From CF-118 sp035934385 (GTDB lineage: Bacteria; Chloroflexota; Dormibacteria; Dormibacterales; Dormibacteraceae): a stretch of 64,000 bases of DNA. Made by a program: the position numbers and the translations under genes. Each line of letters begins with the position of its first letter. The first letter of the stretch is position 1. Below, piece after piece: positions 18,899-27,794 of the stretch. The notes beneath the pieces were generated by a model. That model saw only the letters and a program-made list of their open reading frames with translations, was not told the origin of the DNA and ran no database searches. The stretch is taken from NCBI GenBank assembly GCA_035934385.1, contig DASYXY010000064.1, positions 27,652 through 91,651 on the forward strand, given 5' to 3'.

Positions 18899-19661
18899 CG
18901 GTGTGCTCGGCCTCAGATCCCACGGGCCGGAGGCTGCCGAGGTACACCTCGATGACGCGCGGGTCACGAAGGACCTTGGACGGCGGGCCCTGAGCGATCT
19001 CTTGTCCGTGATGGATGACGAGGATGCGGCCGGCGAGCGCCTGGACGGCCTTCATGACGTGCTCGATCATCACGATCGTCACGCCTGTCTTAGCCACGAC
19101 GCGGATCAGGTCGATCATCTGCGCGCGCTCTGCAGGGTTGAGGCCACCGACCGGTTCGTCGAGCAGAAGGAGCTCGGGGCGAGTGGCAAGGGCCGTGGCC
19201 AGCATGAGTCGCTTGCGCGCGAGCACAGGCAACTGTCCTGCCAGGGCGCGCTGCTGACCCGCCAGGCCGCAGATGGTCAGAGACTCGAGCGCCCGCCCGC
19301 GCGCCTCGTCGTTGAACCAGAGTGTCGGCGCCTGGCCGGCCCGCCCGAACGTGCTGCCGACGAGCACGTTGGTGAGCACCGTCTGGCTGTCGAATGCAAC
19401 GGTCGTCTGAAACGTGCGGGAGAGTCCGAGCCGGCTGATGTCGTGCGGGCGCAGCCCCTGGATCTCGCGGCCCTTGAATGAAATCGTGCCGCCTGTCGCG
19501 GCGTTGACTCCGGAGATGCAGTCGAAAAGCGACGTCTTGCCGGCGCCGTTGGGCCCGACGATGGCGAACACCTCGCCGGGCTCAACGGCAAAGCTCAGGT
19601 TGTTGACCGCGAGCAGCCCTCCATAGGCCTTGCTGACCTTCTGGCACTCCAGGATGGCCAC
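18891..19661 (-). CDS. livG: ABC transporter ATP-binding protein LivG with a degenerate signature motif
   Basis: A 256-residue ATPase of the LivG type. Walker A is GPNGAGKTS, the RLGLSRTFQTT Q-loop is typical, Walker B is LLLLDEPVGGLNP and the switch His lies in VMIEHVMKAV. The region that should carry the ABC signature (LSYGQ/LPYG type) reads QLPVLARKRLMLATAL, so the conserved S/P-x-G-Q element is lost. LivF keeps a perfect signature, so one ATP site could be degenerate. The last residues EAEHTDA overlap the livF start. The receptor gene lies 28 bases upstream. Confidence 0.9.
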   Translation of the reverse strand: MAILECQKVSKAYGGLLAVNNLSFAVEPGEVFAIVGPNGAGKTSLFDCISGVNAATGGTISFKGREIQGLRPHDISRLGLSRTFQTTVAFDSQTVLTNVLVGSTFGRAGQAPTLWFNDEARGRALESLTICGLAGQQRALAGQLPVLARKRLMLATALATRPELLLLDEPVGGLNPAERAQMIDLIRVVAKTGVTIVMIEHVMKAVQALAGRILVIHHGQEIAQGPPSKVLRDPRVIEVYLGSLRPVGSEAEHTDA

Positions 19662-19689
19662 GGGTCTCAGATTGGTCGGTCTTGGCGGT

Positions 19690-21006
19690 CTATCTCATCC
19701 AGCTCGGCAGCACGAACGTGCCGCTGGTGAACGGCGTGGGATAGAAAACCTTCTGCACCCCGTCCTGAATCTGGACGATGATGTGCGGCTGCCCGAGCGA
19801 TGCGTCCGCTGTCTGCGAGGGGAACTGGACGCCTGTGTGGTCGACGAACGAGATCGAGCCGGTGGTGCCTCGCCAGATGACGGACTCGGTCGCCTTCGCC
19901 ACCGCCTTGTAGTTCTTGGGGTCCCCGGCCTTGGCCACTGCGGCGGCCCACACGTTCACCTCGTCGTAACAGCCGCCCGCGTTCGCCCAGCCGGGCTGCT
20001 GCCCGAACTTCGTCTGGTAGCGCGAGCGGAAGTCGTTGCCGATCTTGTCCGGGAGCAGGCCGAGCACGGTTGCCCAGACGATTCCGTTGGCGGCTGGGCC
20101 CGCGAGGTTCAGGTACTCGGGCACCGACGGTCCGTACTGCTGGTAGAGCAGCGTCTTGGTCGGGCTCGCGGACCATGCCTTCGCCATCGCGGCGTCGTCG
20201 GCCGGCGAGAAGTCGCTGGTGAACAAGACGCTCGGCGCCGCCTGCTTGACCTTGGAGAGAACAGGACCCCAGTCGGGGACGGCGCCCTCGCTCACACCGT
20301 CGTTGGTGAGCTGGCTCCAGCCGAGCTGCTTCATGACCGTGTCGAAGCCGTTGGCGATGACGGTGCCGTACGCGCTCTTACCGCTGATGATGGAGTAGGT
20401 CTTCGCGGTGACGTTGAGCTGACCGGCGCGCAGCGCGCCGTCCACCCAATACGCGAAGCCCTGGCCGTACCACGACTCGGTGGGGTCGCACTGGAAGATG
20501 CCCCAGTACTTGCTGGGGTTGCCCTGGTACTTCTGGACCCACGCGATCTGGGTGTTGACGTTGTAGTAGAGGGTGCCCGCATTGGCGACGATGTCGAACT
20601 CCGGGCCGGACGCGAGGTGGTAGCCGGAAAAGATGACGTCGGCCTTCTCGACGCTCACCGCCCGGTTGAAAGCCGTCGTGATCTGGTCGGTGGACGAGTC
20701 CTTGTCGTCGATGACCACGTAGTCGAGGTGGTAGCCGATGAGGCCGCCCGCCGCGTTGATCTCGTCGACCGCCATCTGGACGCCGTTCTGCATCTCCTTG
20801 CCATCGGAGGCGATGGCGCCGCCGATGGGGAAGATGCCCACGACCTTGATGCTCCCGCGCGATCCCGCACCGCCTGTGCTGGTCGACTTGGGGGCGAGCG
20901 CGCCGCCCGCGAGACCGCCGACTACGAGTCCGCCCACCGCGCCCACGCCGCCGGCGATGAGCTGCCTCCGAGTTACCTCACGCTGAGTGATGGAATCGCC
21001 AGCCAC
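19690..21006 (-). CDS. ABC transporter substrate-binding protein with Tat-type signal
   Basis: A 438-residue type I periplasmic-binding-fold receptor for the LivHMFG importer. Residues 12-17 read VTRRQL, followed by a Gly/Ala-rich hydrophobic stretch to about residue 38: a twin-arginine signal suggesting export in folded form. The mature protein begins the usual IKVVGIFPIGGAIASDGKEM lobe and has AVDEINAAGG. GTG 21006 has GAGGAGG seven bases upstream. No lipobox Cys is seen after the signal. The ligand pocket cannot be read, but similar receptors bind amides, urea or amino acids. Confidence 0.9.
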   Translation of the reverse strand: MAGDSITQREVTRRQLIAGGVGAVGGLVVGGLAGGALAPKSTSTGGAGSRGSIKVVGIFPIGGAIASDGKEMQNGVQMAVDEINAAGGLIGYHLDYVVIDDKDSSTDQITTAFNRAVSVEKADVIFSGYHLASGPEFDIVANAGTLYYNVNTQIAWVQKYQGNPSKYWGIFQCDPTESWYGQGFAYWVDGALRAGQLNVTAKTYSIISGKSAYGTVIANGFDTVMKQLGWSQLTNDGVSEGAVPDWGPVLSKVKQAAPSVLFTSDFSPADDAAMAKAWSASPTKTLLYQQYGPSVPEYLNLAGPAANGIVWATVLGLLPDKIGNDFRSRYQTKFGQQPGWANAGGCYDEVNVWAAAVAKAGDPKNYKAVAKATESVIWRGTTGSISFVDHTGVQFPSQTADASLGQPHIIVQIQDGVQKVFYPTPFTSGTFVLPSWMR

Positions 21007-21043
21007 TTCAAACCTCCTCTTGTGGTCGCAACGGGAACCTCAT

Positions 21044-22093
21044 TCAGGCTCGGGCAGGGGCTGCTTCAACCTGGTAGTCGACCTTGACGGGGGTGCCGTT
21101 CTTGGCCGCCGACTCGTCGATGGCGAAGCAGACGGCCATCGACTTGTAAGAATCGTGGATCGACGCGTGGGACTCGACGTTGTTCTCGATGCACTCGAGG
21201 AAATGTCTTATCTCGGGCACGAACGGGTGATGCGTCACGTCGCCGGAATCGGGCTCGACGGTCGGAAACGTCCAATAGTTGAGCGAGCCCGGATAGTGCT
21301 TCCTCGAGAAGACGCGGTTGTTCTGAATGGTGCCGTCGGTGCCGAACAGGCGGACGTTGAATATGTACGGCGTCTCGCCCTCGATCACCGAGGAGAGCTT
21401 GCCGACGTGGCCCTGCTCGAACTTGAGCGACGCCACGGTCGTCGGGTTGTAGGTGTAGTGCGTGTCCTTCTTGGGGCCGGCCGAGAAAGCCGAGACCTCG
21501 GTGATCTCGCCGGCGAAGTAGCGGATGGCGTCGGCGGCGTGGCAGCCCGCGCTGATGAAGGAGCTGCCTCCTTTCTCCCTGGTCACGGCCCACGGGTAGC
21601 TCGGGTACTCGGTCTTCATCGGATGCCAGTAGTCGGCCTCCGCGTAGATCATCTTGCCGATCACGCCGTCCGCCTGGAGCTGCTTGACCGTCTCGAACTG
21701 GGGATTCCAGCGCAGGACGAAGGACGTGACGCTCTTCACCTTGGCGTCGCTGATCGCCCTGTGGATGCGGCGGACACCGGCGTAGTCGAGCGCGATGGGC
21801 TTTTCGATCACGACATGGCGCCCGGTCTTGGCAGCGCGCTCGAGTTGCGCGGGCCGAACGTCGGGCGGCGTGCATGAGGCGATGATCTTGACTCGGTCGT
21901 CGTTGAAGAGCTCGTCCTCGGTCTTGTACTCGTGTCCGTCGACGCCGTGTTGCTTCATCAAGCGCGTGGCCTTGCCCGGCGTGTGGCTGTAGATGCCCAC
22001 GACCTCGGTGAGAGGGTGGTCGCGGAATGCCTTGACGTACTCGCCGGCGACCCATCCGGCTCCGAGAATCGCTACTCCGTACTTTTTGGCCAC
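21044..22093 (-). CDS. Gfo/Idh/MocA family oxidoreductase
   Basis: A 349-residue NAD(P)-dependent dehydrogenase. The Rossmann motif GAGWVAG is at residues 11-17, and the family EKPIALDYAG segment with the catalytic Lys is near residue 98. The C-terminal half is the usual alpha/beta substrate domain. It starts with GTG 22093 preceded by GGAGG, and is the first gene behind the promoter at 22139-22167. Family members oxidise sugars, inositols or amino-sugars. Its position at the head of an importer operon suggests an early oxidation of the imported compound or its sugar part. Confidence 0.9.
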   Translation of the reverse strand: MAKKYGVAILGAGWVAGEYVKAFRDHPLTEVVGIYSHTPGKATRLMKQHGVDGHEYKTEDELFNDDRVKIIASCTPPDVRPAQLERAAKTGRHVVIEKPIALDYAGVRRIHRAISDAKVKSVTSFVLRWNPQFETVKQLQADGVIGKMIYAEADYWHPMKTEYPSYPWAVTREKGGSSFISAGCHAADAIRYFAGEITEVSAFSAGPKKDTHYTYNPTTVASLKFEQGHVGKLSSVIEGETPYIFNVRLFGTDGTIQNNRVFSRKHYPGSLNYWTFPTVEPDSGDVTHHPFVPEIRHFLECIENNVESHASIHDSYKSMAVCFAIDESAAKNGTPVKVDYQVEAAPARA

Positions 22094-22138
22094 GGGCGTG
22101 CCTCCTCGAATGCCGAAGCCCTCCCCAACGTGTGCCTC

Positions 22139-22167
22139 AGGGTATGAGCGCCCCGGTTACCTGTCAA
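22139..22167 (-). promoter_or_regulatory. Sigma-70-like promoter for the 22093-10431 operon
   Basis: On the minus strand TTGACA (22167-22162) is followed after exactly 17 bases by TACCCT (22144-22139). The predicted start is near 22132, leaving a leader of about 39 bases with GGAGG before GTG 22093. The -35 is perfect; the -10 keeps the key TA and final T. Confidence 0.6.
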
Positions 22168-22214
22168 GTTCGAACCTTCGTTACAACGGGCTGGGACGTG
22201 TACATTCGTGGCGC

Positions 22215-22787
22215 TTGGCTTACGACCGGAAACAGGGCGGACACAGCGTCGCCCAGGCCAACCGACCTGACTACCGGCTCGAGATCGGACGGGCCGAAGT
22301 GCCCGTGGGCGAGACGCGAGCTTTCTCGGTCCTCGACCCGCGACGCGCCGCGACCCTGAAGGCGTGGGTGGCGACCTTGATCCCGGCGCGCGGCGCCCGC
22401 CCGGATGCCGCCGACGTTGGCGCGGCGGAGTACGTGGACGCGACCGTTTTCCTGGTGCCCGCGCTGCGCCCGCCGCTGATCCAGGCCATCGATCACGTCG
22501 AGCGCTCGGCGGTCGAAAGTCTGCGCAAGGCGTTCAGTGAATGCGGCCCCGAGGAGCGCGAGCGCTTGCTGCGCGAGTTCGAAGCAGCCGACGCCAGCGA
22601 CGCGTTCAACATGGTTCGCGACTTCACGTACGAGGCCTACTACGGACACCCGCGCGTTCTGGCCGCGCTCGAGAAGGAAACCGGCTGGAGCAGCAAGTCG
22701 CCGACCCACGGCAGCGCGATGAAGGCGTTTGACGCAACGCGACTGGAGCGCGTGCGCAAGCTGCCGCAGCGCTGGCGCAAGTCCTGA
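22215..22787 (+). CDS. Gluconate 2-dehydrogenase subunit 3-like protein
   Basis: About 190 residues, resembling the small subunit (subunit 3) of membrane-bound flavin gluconate dehydrogenases. The C-terminal EAYYGHPRVLAALEKETGW is characteristic. The subunit accompanies GMC-type flavoproteins, as here, where the GMC gene starts five bases later. The start is uncertain: TTG 22215 is the first reasonable in-frame codon and lacks a clear ribosome site. No Tat signal is visible, although many homologues have one. Expected role: maturation or stabilisation of the GMC subunit. Confidence 0.72.
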   Translation: MAYDRKQGGHSVAQANRPDYRLEIGRAEVPVGETRAFSVLDPRRAATLKAWVATLIPARGARPDAADVGAAEYVDATVFLVPALRPPLIQAIDHVERSAVESLRKAFSECGPEERERLLREFEAADASDAFNMVRDFTYEAYYGHPRVLAALEKETGWSSKSPTHGSAMKAFDATRLERVRKLPQRWRKS

Positions 22788-22791
22788 CGCG

Positions 22792-24384
22792 ATGACGCAG
22801 CCGGTGGCGGATGTGCTCGTGATCGGCTCGGGAGCGTCGGGCGCCGCCGTCAGCTGGCGGCTCGCCGGGCTCGGAGCGAGCGTCGTATGTCTCGAGCAGG
22901 GAGACTGGGTGGACCGCGACCGCCTGCCCAAGAACCACGTCGACTGGGAGGTTCGCGGCCGGCGGTTCTGGGCGGCCAACCCCAACGTGCGGCGCTGGCC
23001 GGCCGACTACCCGGTGGGCAGCGAGGGCGAGAACCCCGTCGACATCTACATGTACAACGCGGTCGGCGGCAGCACGATCGGGTTCGCCGGCAACTACTGG
23101 CGGATGGCGCCGTCCGATTTCCGGGTACGCACCCTTGACGGCGCCGGGGCCGACTGGCCGCTGAGCTACGAGGAGCTCGCGCCCTACTACACCATCAACG
23201 AGCAGGTTGTAGGGGTCGCCGGGCTCGCCAATGACCCGTGCGGGCCGCCGCGGGATCCGCTCCCGGTTCCGCCCGCGCCCATCGGCAGGCCCGGTGAGCT
23301 GCTAATCGGCGCTTACGAGAAGCTGGGTTGGTACTGGTGGCCCACCGAGCAGGCGATCACGACCGCCGCCTACAACGGCCGGCCCGCCTGCGACAACCGC
23401 GGGTGGTGCACTTTCGGTTGCCCGCAGAAATCGCTATCGACGGTCGACGTGACGTACTGGCCGCCCGCGCTCGAGAAGGGCGTGGAGCTGAGGACCGGCG
23501 CACGCGTGCGCGAAGTGCTGCTCGACGCCAGGGGCCGAGCGGCCGGCGCCCTTTATTACGACGGCGAGGGCGCGATCCGGGAGGCGCGCGCCAGGGTCGT
23601 CGTCGTCGCGTGCGGCGGTCTCGGAACGCCGCGCCTGCTGCTCATGTCGGCATCGGCGGCGCACCCCGACGGCCTTGCCAACTCGAGCGGGCTCGTCGGC
23701 AAGAACCTCATGACGCACGTGCAGAGCTTTGCAGTCGGCCAGTTCGACGAGGCAGTCGAGGGCTGGCAGGGGACGTGGGGCGGCACCGTCTCGACCCGGC
23801 AGTTCTACGAGACCGATCCGTCGCGCGACTACGTGCGCGGGTTCATCATGAGCGGCTGCCGCGGCTGGTCGCCGCTGAACCTGGCCCTGCAGGTCGCGCC
23901 GTGGGGCTCAGGTCACCACCACGCGCTGGACGAGCGCATCAACCACGAGATCGTGATGTACCTGTGCGGCGAAGACCTTCCTGAGGAAGCCAACCGCGTG
24001 GAGCTCGACTGGGAGCACCAGGATCGGTTCGGGTTGCCAGGGGTGCGCACGCACTACGCGCTCGGCGAGAACAGCCGCCGCCTGGGGATGGACATGATCG
24101 CCCACGGCCACCAGGTCCTCGACGCCGCGGGTGCGTCCTCGGTGCGCGACTTCGGTCTGTCGCCGATATGGGGGTGGCACCTGCTCGGCACCGCGCGCAT
24201 GGGCACCGATCCGCGCACATCGGTCGTCGACGGATCCAACGAGGCCCACGACGTGCCGAACCTGTTCGTGGTCGACGGCAGCAGCATGCCGACGAGCGCC
24301 GCCGTCAACCCGACCCACACCATCCAGGCTGTCGCGCTCAGAGCCGCCGACAGGATCTGGGAGAAGCGGCGCGACTGGGGTTAA
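22792..24384 (+). CDS. GMC family FAD-dependent oxidoreductase (gluconate-2-dehydrogenase-like large subunit)
   Basis: A 530-residue flavoprotein oxidising an alcohol or sugar acid. The FAD-binding GSGASGAAVSWRLAG is at residues 11-25. The flavin-site YNAVGGSTIGFAGNYWRM, the WGWHLLGTARMG active-site stretch and NPTHTIQA at the C-terminus are standard for the group. A Cys-containing CDNRGWCTFGCPQKS resembles segments of gluconate dehydrogenase large subunits. It follows the subunit-3-like gene directly. A cytochrome c third subunit, usual for the membrane enzyme, is not nearby. ATG 22792 was chosen because the Rossmann motif follows at the normal distance. It ends by overlapping the convergent peroxidase gene by four bases. 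Confidence 0.88.
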   Translation: MTQPVADVLVIGSGASGAAVSWRLAGLGASVVCLEQGDWVDRDRLPKNHVDWEVRGRRFWAANPNVRRWPADYPVGSEGENPVDIYMYNAVGGSTIGFAGNYWRMAPSDFRVRTLDGAGADWPLSYEELAPYYTINEQVVGVAGLANDPCGPPRDPLPVPPAPIGRPGELLIGAYEKLGWYWWPTEQAITTAAYNGRPACDNRGWCTFGCPQKSLSTVDVTYWPPALEKGVELRTGARVREVLLDARGRAAGALYYDGEGAIREARARVVVVACGGLGTPRLLLMSASAAHPDGLANSSGLVGKNLMTHVQSFAVGQFDEAVEGWQGTWGGTVSTRQFYETDPSRDYVRGFIMSGCRGWSPLNLALQVAPWGSGHHHALDERINHEIVMYLCGEDLPEEANRVELDWEHQDRFGLPGVRTHYALGENSRRLGMDMIAHGHQVLDAAGASSVRDFGLSPIWGWHLLGTARMGTDPRTSVVDGSNEAHDVPNLFVVDGSSMPTSAAVNPTHTIQAVALRAADRIWEKRRDWG

Positions 24385-24860
24385 AGCAGCGCCTCGATCG
24401 CTTCGACCACACGCGGGTCTTCGGGCTTAACCCTCGACCGGAATCGTCTAGTCACGTTGCCTTCGCGATCGACCAGGAACTTCTCGAAGTTCCACCCGAC
24501 GTTACCCGCCTTGCCGCCGTCGTCGGGCGTTTCGCTGAGCAACGCGTACAGCGGGTGCTGATCGGCGCCTTTGACGTCGAGCTTGGCGAACAGCGGGAAC
24601 GTCACGCCGTAGTTGATCTTGCAGAACTGCTGGATCTGCTCTGCGGTTCCGGGCTCCTGGCGGCCGAACTGGTTGCACGGGAAGCCGAGCACCGTGAACC
24701 CGCGATCCGTGTACCGCTCGTACAGCGACTCGAGCCCCGCGTACTGCGGGGTGAAGCCGCAGCGCGAGGCAACGTTCACGGCCAGCACCACCTTCCCCGA
24801 GTAGGTCGAAAGGCTTTCCGGTTTGCCGTTGAGGCGCGGCATCTCAATGTCGTAGATCAC
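24381..24860 (-). CDS. Glutathione peroxidase family protein (Cys type)
   Basis: A 159-residue thiol peroxidase of the glutathione-peroxidase fold, reducing hydrogen or lipid peroxides. The peroxidatic Cys34 is in VASRCGFTPQY, the tetrad Gln in FPCNQFGRQEPG and the Trp in NVGWNFEKFL. The extra Cys in FPCNQ and FCKINYG suggest a thioredoxin-dependent mechanism, as in most bacterial homologues. The start is GTG 24860. It is monocistronic, converging with the GMC gene and diverging from the dienelactone hydrolase gene. Confidence 0.92.
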   Translation of the reverse strand: MIYDIEMPRLNGKPESLSTYSGKVVLAVNVASRCGFTPQYAGLESLYERYTDRGFTVLGFPCNQFGRQEPGTAEQIQQFCKINYGVTFPLFAKLDVKGADQHPLYALLSETPDDGGKAGNVGWNFEKFLVDREGNVTRRFRSRVKPEDPRVVEAIEALL

Positions 24861-24900
24861 GTCATCGAGAACGCGGCGTCACATTCCGGAATTCCCTAGG

Positions 24901-25659
24901 GTGAGGGGCGTGAGCGAGAAAGAGACGACCCTGAAGACCGACGACGGAGGCATGACCACGTTCACCGTCCACCCGGACGGGCCGGGACCGTACCCGGTGG
25001 CGGTGCTGTACATGGACGGCGTCGGCTACCGTGAGCAGATCAAGGAGAACGCGAGGCGGTTCGCCGCGGGCGGCTTCTACGTGGTCGCGCCCGACCTCTT
25101 CTACCGGGCGGGCAAGCACGTGCAGATCGACATGGACCGGATCCGCGCCGAGGGCATGAACAGCCCCGCAGGACAGCAGCTGATGAAGGTCATCGCCGAG
25201 GTCAAGCCCGGTCGCGTCATGGCCGACACCAGCGCGATCTTCGAGATGGTGGCGTCAGACCCCGCCGCCAGCTCCGGCCCCAAAGTCTGCGTCGGCTACT
25301 GCATGGGGGCGCGGCTGTCGCTGCACGCGGCCTCTGCCATGCCGCGTGACTTCGTCGCAGCCGCCTGCATCCACCCGGGGGCGCTGGTCACGGACCAGCC
25401 CGATTCGCCACATCACGATCTCGCGACCGTGCGCGGAGAGCTCTACGTGGCGTTCGCGGAGATCGACCGCACCGCGACGCCCGAAAGCATCGACGAGTTC
25501 CGGGCCGAGATGGAAGGACGCGGGGTCAGGGGAAAGGTCGAGCGCATTGCCGGCGCGACGCATGGCTTCGCCATGGCCGACCTGGCCATGTACGACCGCG
25601 ATGCCGCGGAGCGCCATTTCGCGAAGACGCTAGACCTGTGGCAGCGCAGCCTTAACTGA
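24901..25659 (+). CDS. Dienelactone hydrolase family protein
   Basis: A 252-residue alpha/beta hydrolase of the dienelactone hydrolase family. The nucleophile is Cys134 in GYCMGARLS, the Asp is in AEIDRTATP and the His in GATHGFAMAD. Glu at residue 17-50 (MDGVGYREQIKE) would support the oxyanion hole. Members cleave dienelactone in chloroaromatic breakdown or other lactones and esters. GTG 24901 was kept; GTG 24910 is an alternative nine bases on. It stands alone, so the substrate is open. Confidence 0.88.
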   Translation: MRGVSEKETTLKTDDGGMTTFTVHPDGPGPYPVAVLYMDGVGYREQIKENARRFAAGGFYVVAPDLFYRAGKHVQIDMDRIRAEGMNSPAGQQLMKVIAEVKPGRVMADTSAIFEMVASDPAASSGPKVCVGYCMGARLSLHAASAMPRDFVAAACIHPGALVTDQPDSPHHDLATVRGELYVAFAEIDRTATPESIDEFRAEMEGRGVRGKVERIAGATHGFAMADLAMYDRDAAERHFAKTLDLWQRSLN

Positions 25660-25666
25660 CCGGCGG

Positions 25667-26845
25667 TCAGTCTGTGCCTCTCCACGCCTGGCTCAGCTTC
25701 ACGCGCGTCCCGATACGCATGACGGAGTTGGCGTAGATGCGCGCGGCCAGCCAGTTCATGGCCGCTATCTCGATCAGCGTGAGGATCACCGCCAGCAAGA
25801 ACTGCCACAGCTGCGCGTCTCCGGTTGCGATCCGAGCCGGCATCAGCACCACCGCAAACGGAGGTATGACGGACAGCGCGATCGCGATCGGGTTGGTGGG
25901 ATTCGCCGTCACCCAGAAGAACACCAGGTACGTGCCGACGATGACGAACGTCAGTGGGGTGGTCACTGCGGCGATGTCCTCCTGCCGCGACACCATCGAG
26001 CCGGCCGCCGCATACACGAGTGCGTACAGGACGAATCCCAGGACGAACCACAGCAGCCCGCCCAGAACAGCCGTCACTCCGACGTCGGGCACGCTGATGG
26101 CGTGCGTCCGGCTGGTGGCGATCAGCGCCGTCAGGCCGAGGAGGATCAGCTGGAGCATGCCCACGAGTCCGATGCCGACGACCTTGCCCAGCAGCAGCTG
26201 GCGCGGCCGCACGGTCGCCAGCAGGATCTCGATGATGCGATTGGCCTTCTCTTCGACGACTCCTGCTGCCACCAGCTGGCCGTACACGACAAGCGTCACG
26301 TAGAGCAGCGCGGCGACGAAGACGCCAACCACCTCGCGCTGCGTCTTGATCGCGGCGTTAGGGTCGAGATACACGAGCTGGGGTGACGCCTTGGCGACGC
26401 TCGATTCGACGGCGGCTGGATCGACGCCCGCCGAAGCAAGCGCTTTGGTGAGCGCGATCTGCCTGACGATCGCGTCGAGCGTCGCCTCAACCGTCGAGTC
26501 CAGCTTGTCCTTCACCGCGACCGTCGGCGAGGCCGGGTCGCCGCTGATCAGCGCATCCAGCTTTCCGCTGCGCACGTCGTCTTCGCCTCTCTGCACATCG
26601 TTCACGCTGCTGGCGTCGATCTTCACGCCCTCGAGGGCGGCGGCTGCCGTCAAGGGCTGGACGAGTGTCTGCGCCGAGGCCGTGAAGCCGACGCTCACGG
26701 TCGTGGTTGCTTTGTTCAGCACCAGCGCCTGGACCACGATGTAGCCGGCGAGCAGGGCCATGAACACGACCGTCCCGACGACGAAGAAGCGGCTGCGGAC
26801 GCGATTGATGAACTCGCGGCGAACGATGAGGAAGAAGATGCGCAC
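25667..26845 (-). CDS. ABC-2 type exporter permease (NatB-like)
   Basis: A 392-residue membrane protein: one N-terminal helix (VVGTVVFMALLAGYIVVQAL), a large external domain of about 170 residues, then about five helices. VVEEKANRIIEILLATVRP is the hallmark cytoplasmic helix of NatB/YhaP-type permeases. GTG 26845 gives the family start V-R-I-F-F-L-I-V-R-R-E-F; TTG 26887 is possible and would overlap the ATPase gene. With the ATPase it should form an exporter (Na+, drug or lipid type). The substrate is unknown. Confidence 0.87.
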   Translation of the reverse strand: MRIFFLIVRREFINRVRSRFFVVGTVVFMALLAGYIVVQALVLNKATTTVSVGFTASAQTLVQPLTAAAALEGVKIDASSVNDVQRGEDDVRSGKLDALISGDPASPTVAVKDKLDSTVEATLDAIVRQIALTKALASAGVDPAAVESSVAKASPQLVYLDPNAAIKTQREVVGVFVAALLYVTLVVYGQLVAAGVVEEKANRIIEILLATVRPRQLLLGKVVGIGLVGMLQLILLGLTALIATSRTHAISVPDVGVTAVLGGLLWFVLGFVLYALVYAAAGSMVSRQEDIAAVTTPLTFVIVGTYLVFFWVTANPTNPIAIALSVIPPFAVVLMPARIATGDAQLWQFLLAVILTLIEIAAMNWLAARIYANSVMRIGTRVKLSQAWRGTD

Positions 26846-26870
26846 CTCTTCGCCGCCGAAGCGGCCGGGA

Positions 26871-27794
26871 TCAGGCCTTCGCGCCAACTCTGTCCTCCGT
26901 CATGGCCTCGCGGAAGATGTCAAGGAGCGTCGGCAGGTCGCGGTGAAAATCGCGCACCGCGCCGGTCGCAAGAGCTGCCTGGAGCAGCGCCTGGTCGTGG
27001 TCAGGCGCGTCGAGCTCGAGCAACCACCTGGTGTCCTCTCGCCTCACGACGCGCACGCCCTCCACTCCGTCGGTCCAGCCTTCGCGCGCTGACGGGACGT
27101 CGACCCACCAGCGCAGCGGCCCAGCGTTGCGCAACGCCTCGACCGAGTCGTAGGCCACGAGATGGCCGCGCTGGATGATCGCCACTCGGTCGCAGATGCG
27201 CTCCACCAGATCGAGCTGGTGGCTGGAAAAGATCACCGGCACTCCCTTCGCGGCGCGCTCGTGCAGGACGTCACTCATGGAGTCGACCGCCTCGGGGTCG
27301 AGGCCCGCGAACGGCTCGTCCAGCACGAGCATGATGGGGTCGAAGACGAGGGCGGCTGCCAGCTGCACGCGCTGCTGGTTGCCGTGGCTGAGCTTCTGCA
27401 CCTCGTCCTTCTGGCGGTCGGCCAGCCCGAACCGCTCGAGCCAACGCGTCGTCGCTTCGACCGCTTCTGCGTCCGGCGTGCCGTGCAGCTGCGCCATGTA
27501 CGTGAGCTGCTCGGCAATGCGCATCTTCGGATACAGCCCACGCTCCTCCGGCATGTAGCCGATCCGCCTGCGCGTTTCGAAATCGATCGGGGCGCCGCCC
27601 CACATAACCCTCCCCGAGTCGGCGAGAAGCACGCCCAGGACGATCCGCATGGTGGTCGTCTTGCCAGCGCCGTTGCTGCCTACGAAACCGAAGACCTCGC
27701 CGGGTCGGACGTCGAAGCTCAGCCCGTTCACGGCCAGCAGCGATCCGTATCGCTTGGTGATGCCCTCGAGCCGGAGCCCGCCGTCGGTGCTCAG
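26871..27794 (-). CDS. ABC exporter ATP-binding protein, probable CTG start
   Basis: A 307-residue ATPase partner of the NatB-like permease. Walker A GSNGAGKTT is near residues 39-47, followed by GYMPEERGLYP, the signature LSHGNQQRVQ, Walker B LVLDEPFAGLDP and the switch in FSSHQLDLVE. The C-terminal third resembles the DUF4162 accessory domain. No ATG/GTG/TTG lies upstream of GTG 27731, which would delete the first beta strand (LRLEGITKRYGSLLAVN). CTG 27794 overlaps the DUF1905 stop as CTGA and has GAGG upstream; it restores the full fold. Confidence 0.88.
   Translation of the reverse strand: MSTDGGLRLEGITKRYGSLLAVNGLSFDVRPGEVFGFVGSNGAGKTTTMRIVLGVLLADSGRVMWGGAPIDFETRRRIGYMPEERGLYPKMRIAEQLTYMAQLHGTPDAEAVEATTRWLERFGLADRQKDEVQKLSHGNQQRVQLAAALVFDPIMLVLDEPFAGLDPEAVDSMSDVLHERAAKGVPVIFSSHQLDLVERICDRVAIIQRGHLVAYDSVEALRNAGPLRWWVDVPSAREGWTDGVEGVRVVRREDTRWLLELDAPDHDQALLQAALATGAVRDFHRDLPTLLDIFREAMTEDRVGAKA

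Noticed and set aside
19630..21087. 485-codon plus-strand frame opposite the receptor gene
   Set aside because: The minus-strand frame has a Tat signal and receptor fold; this one is a shadow.
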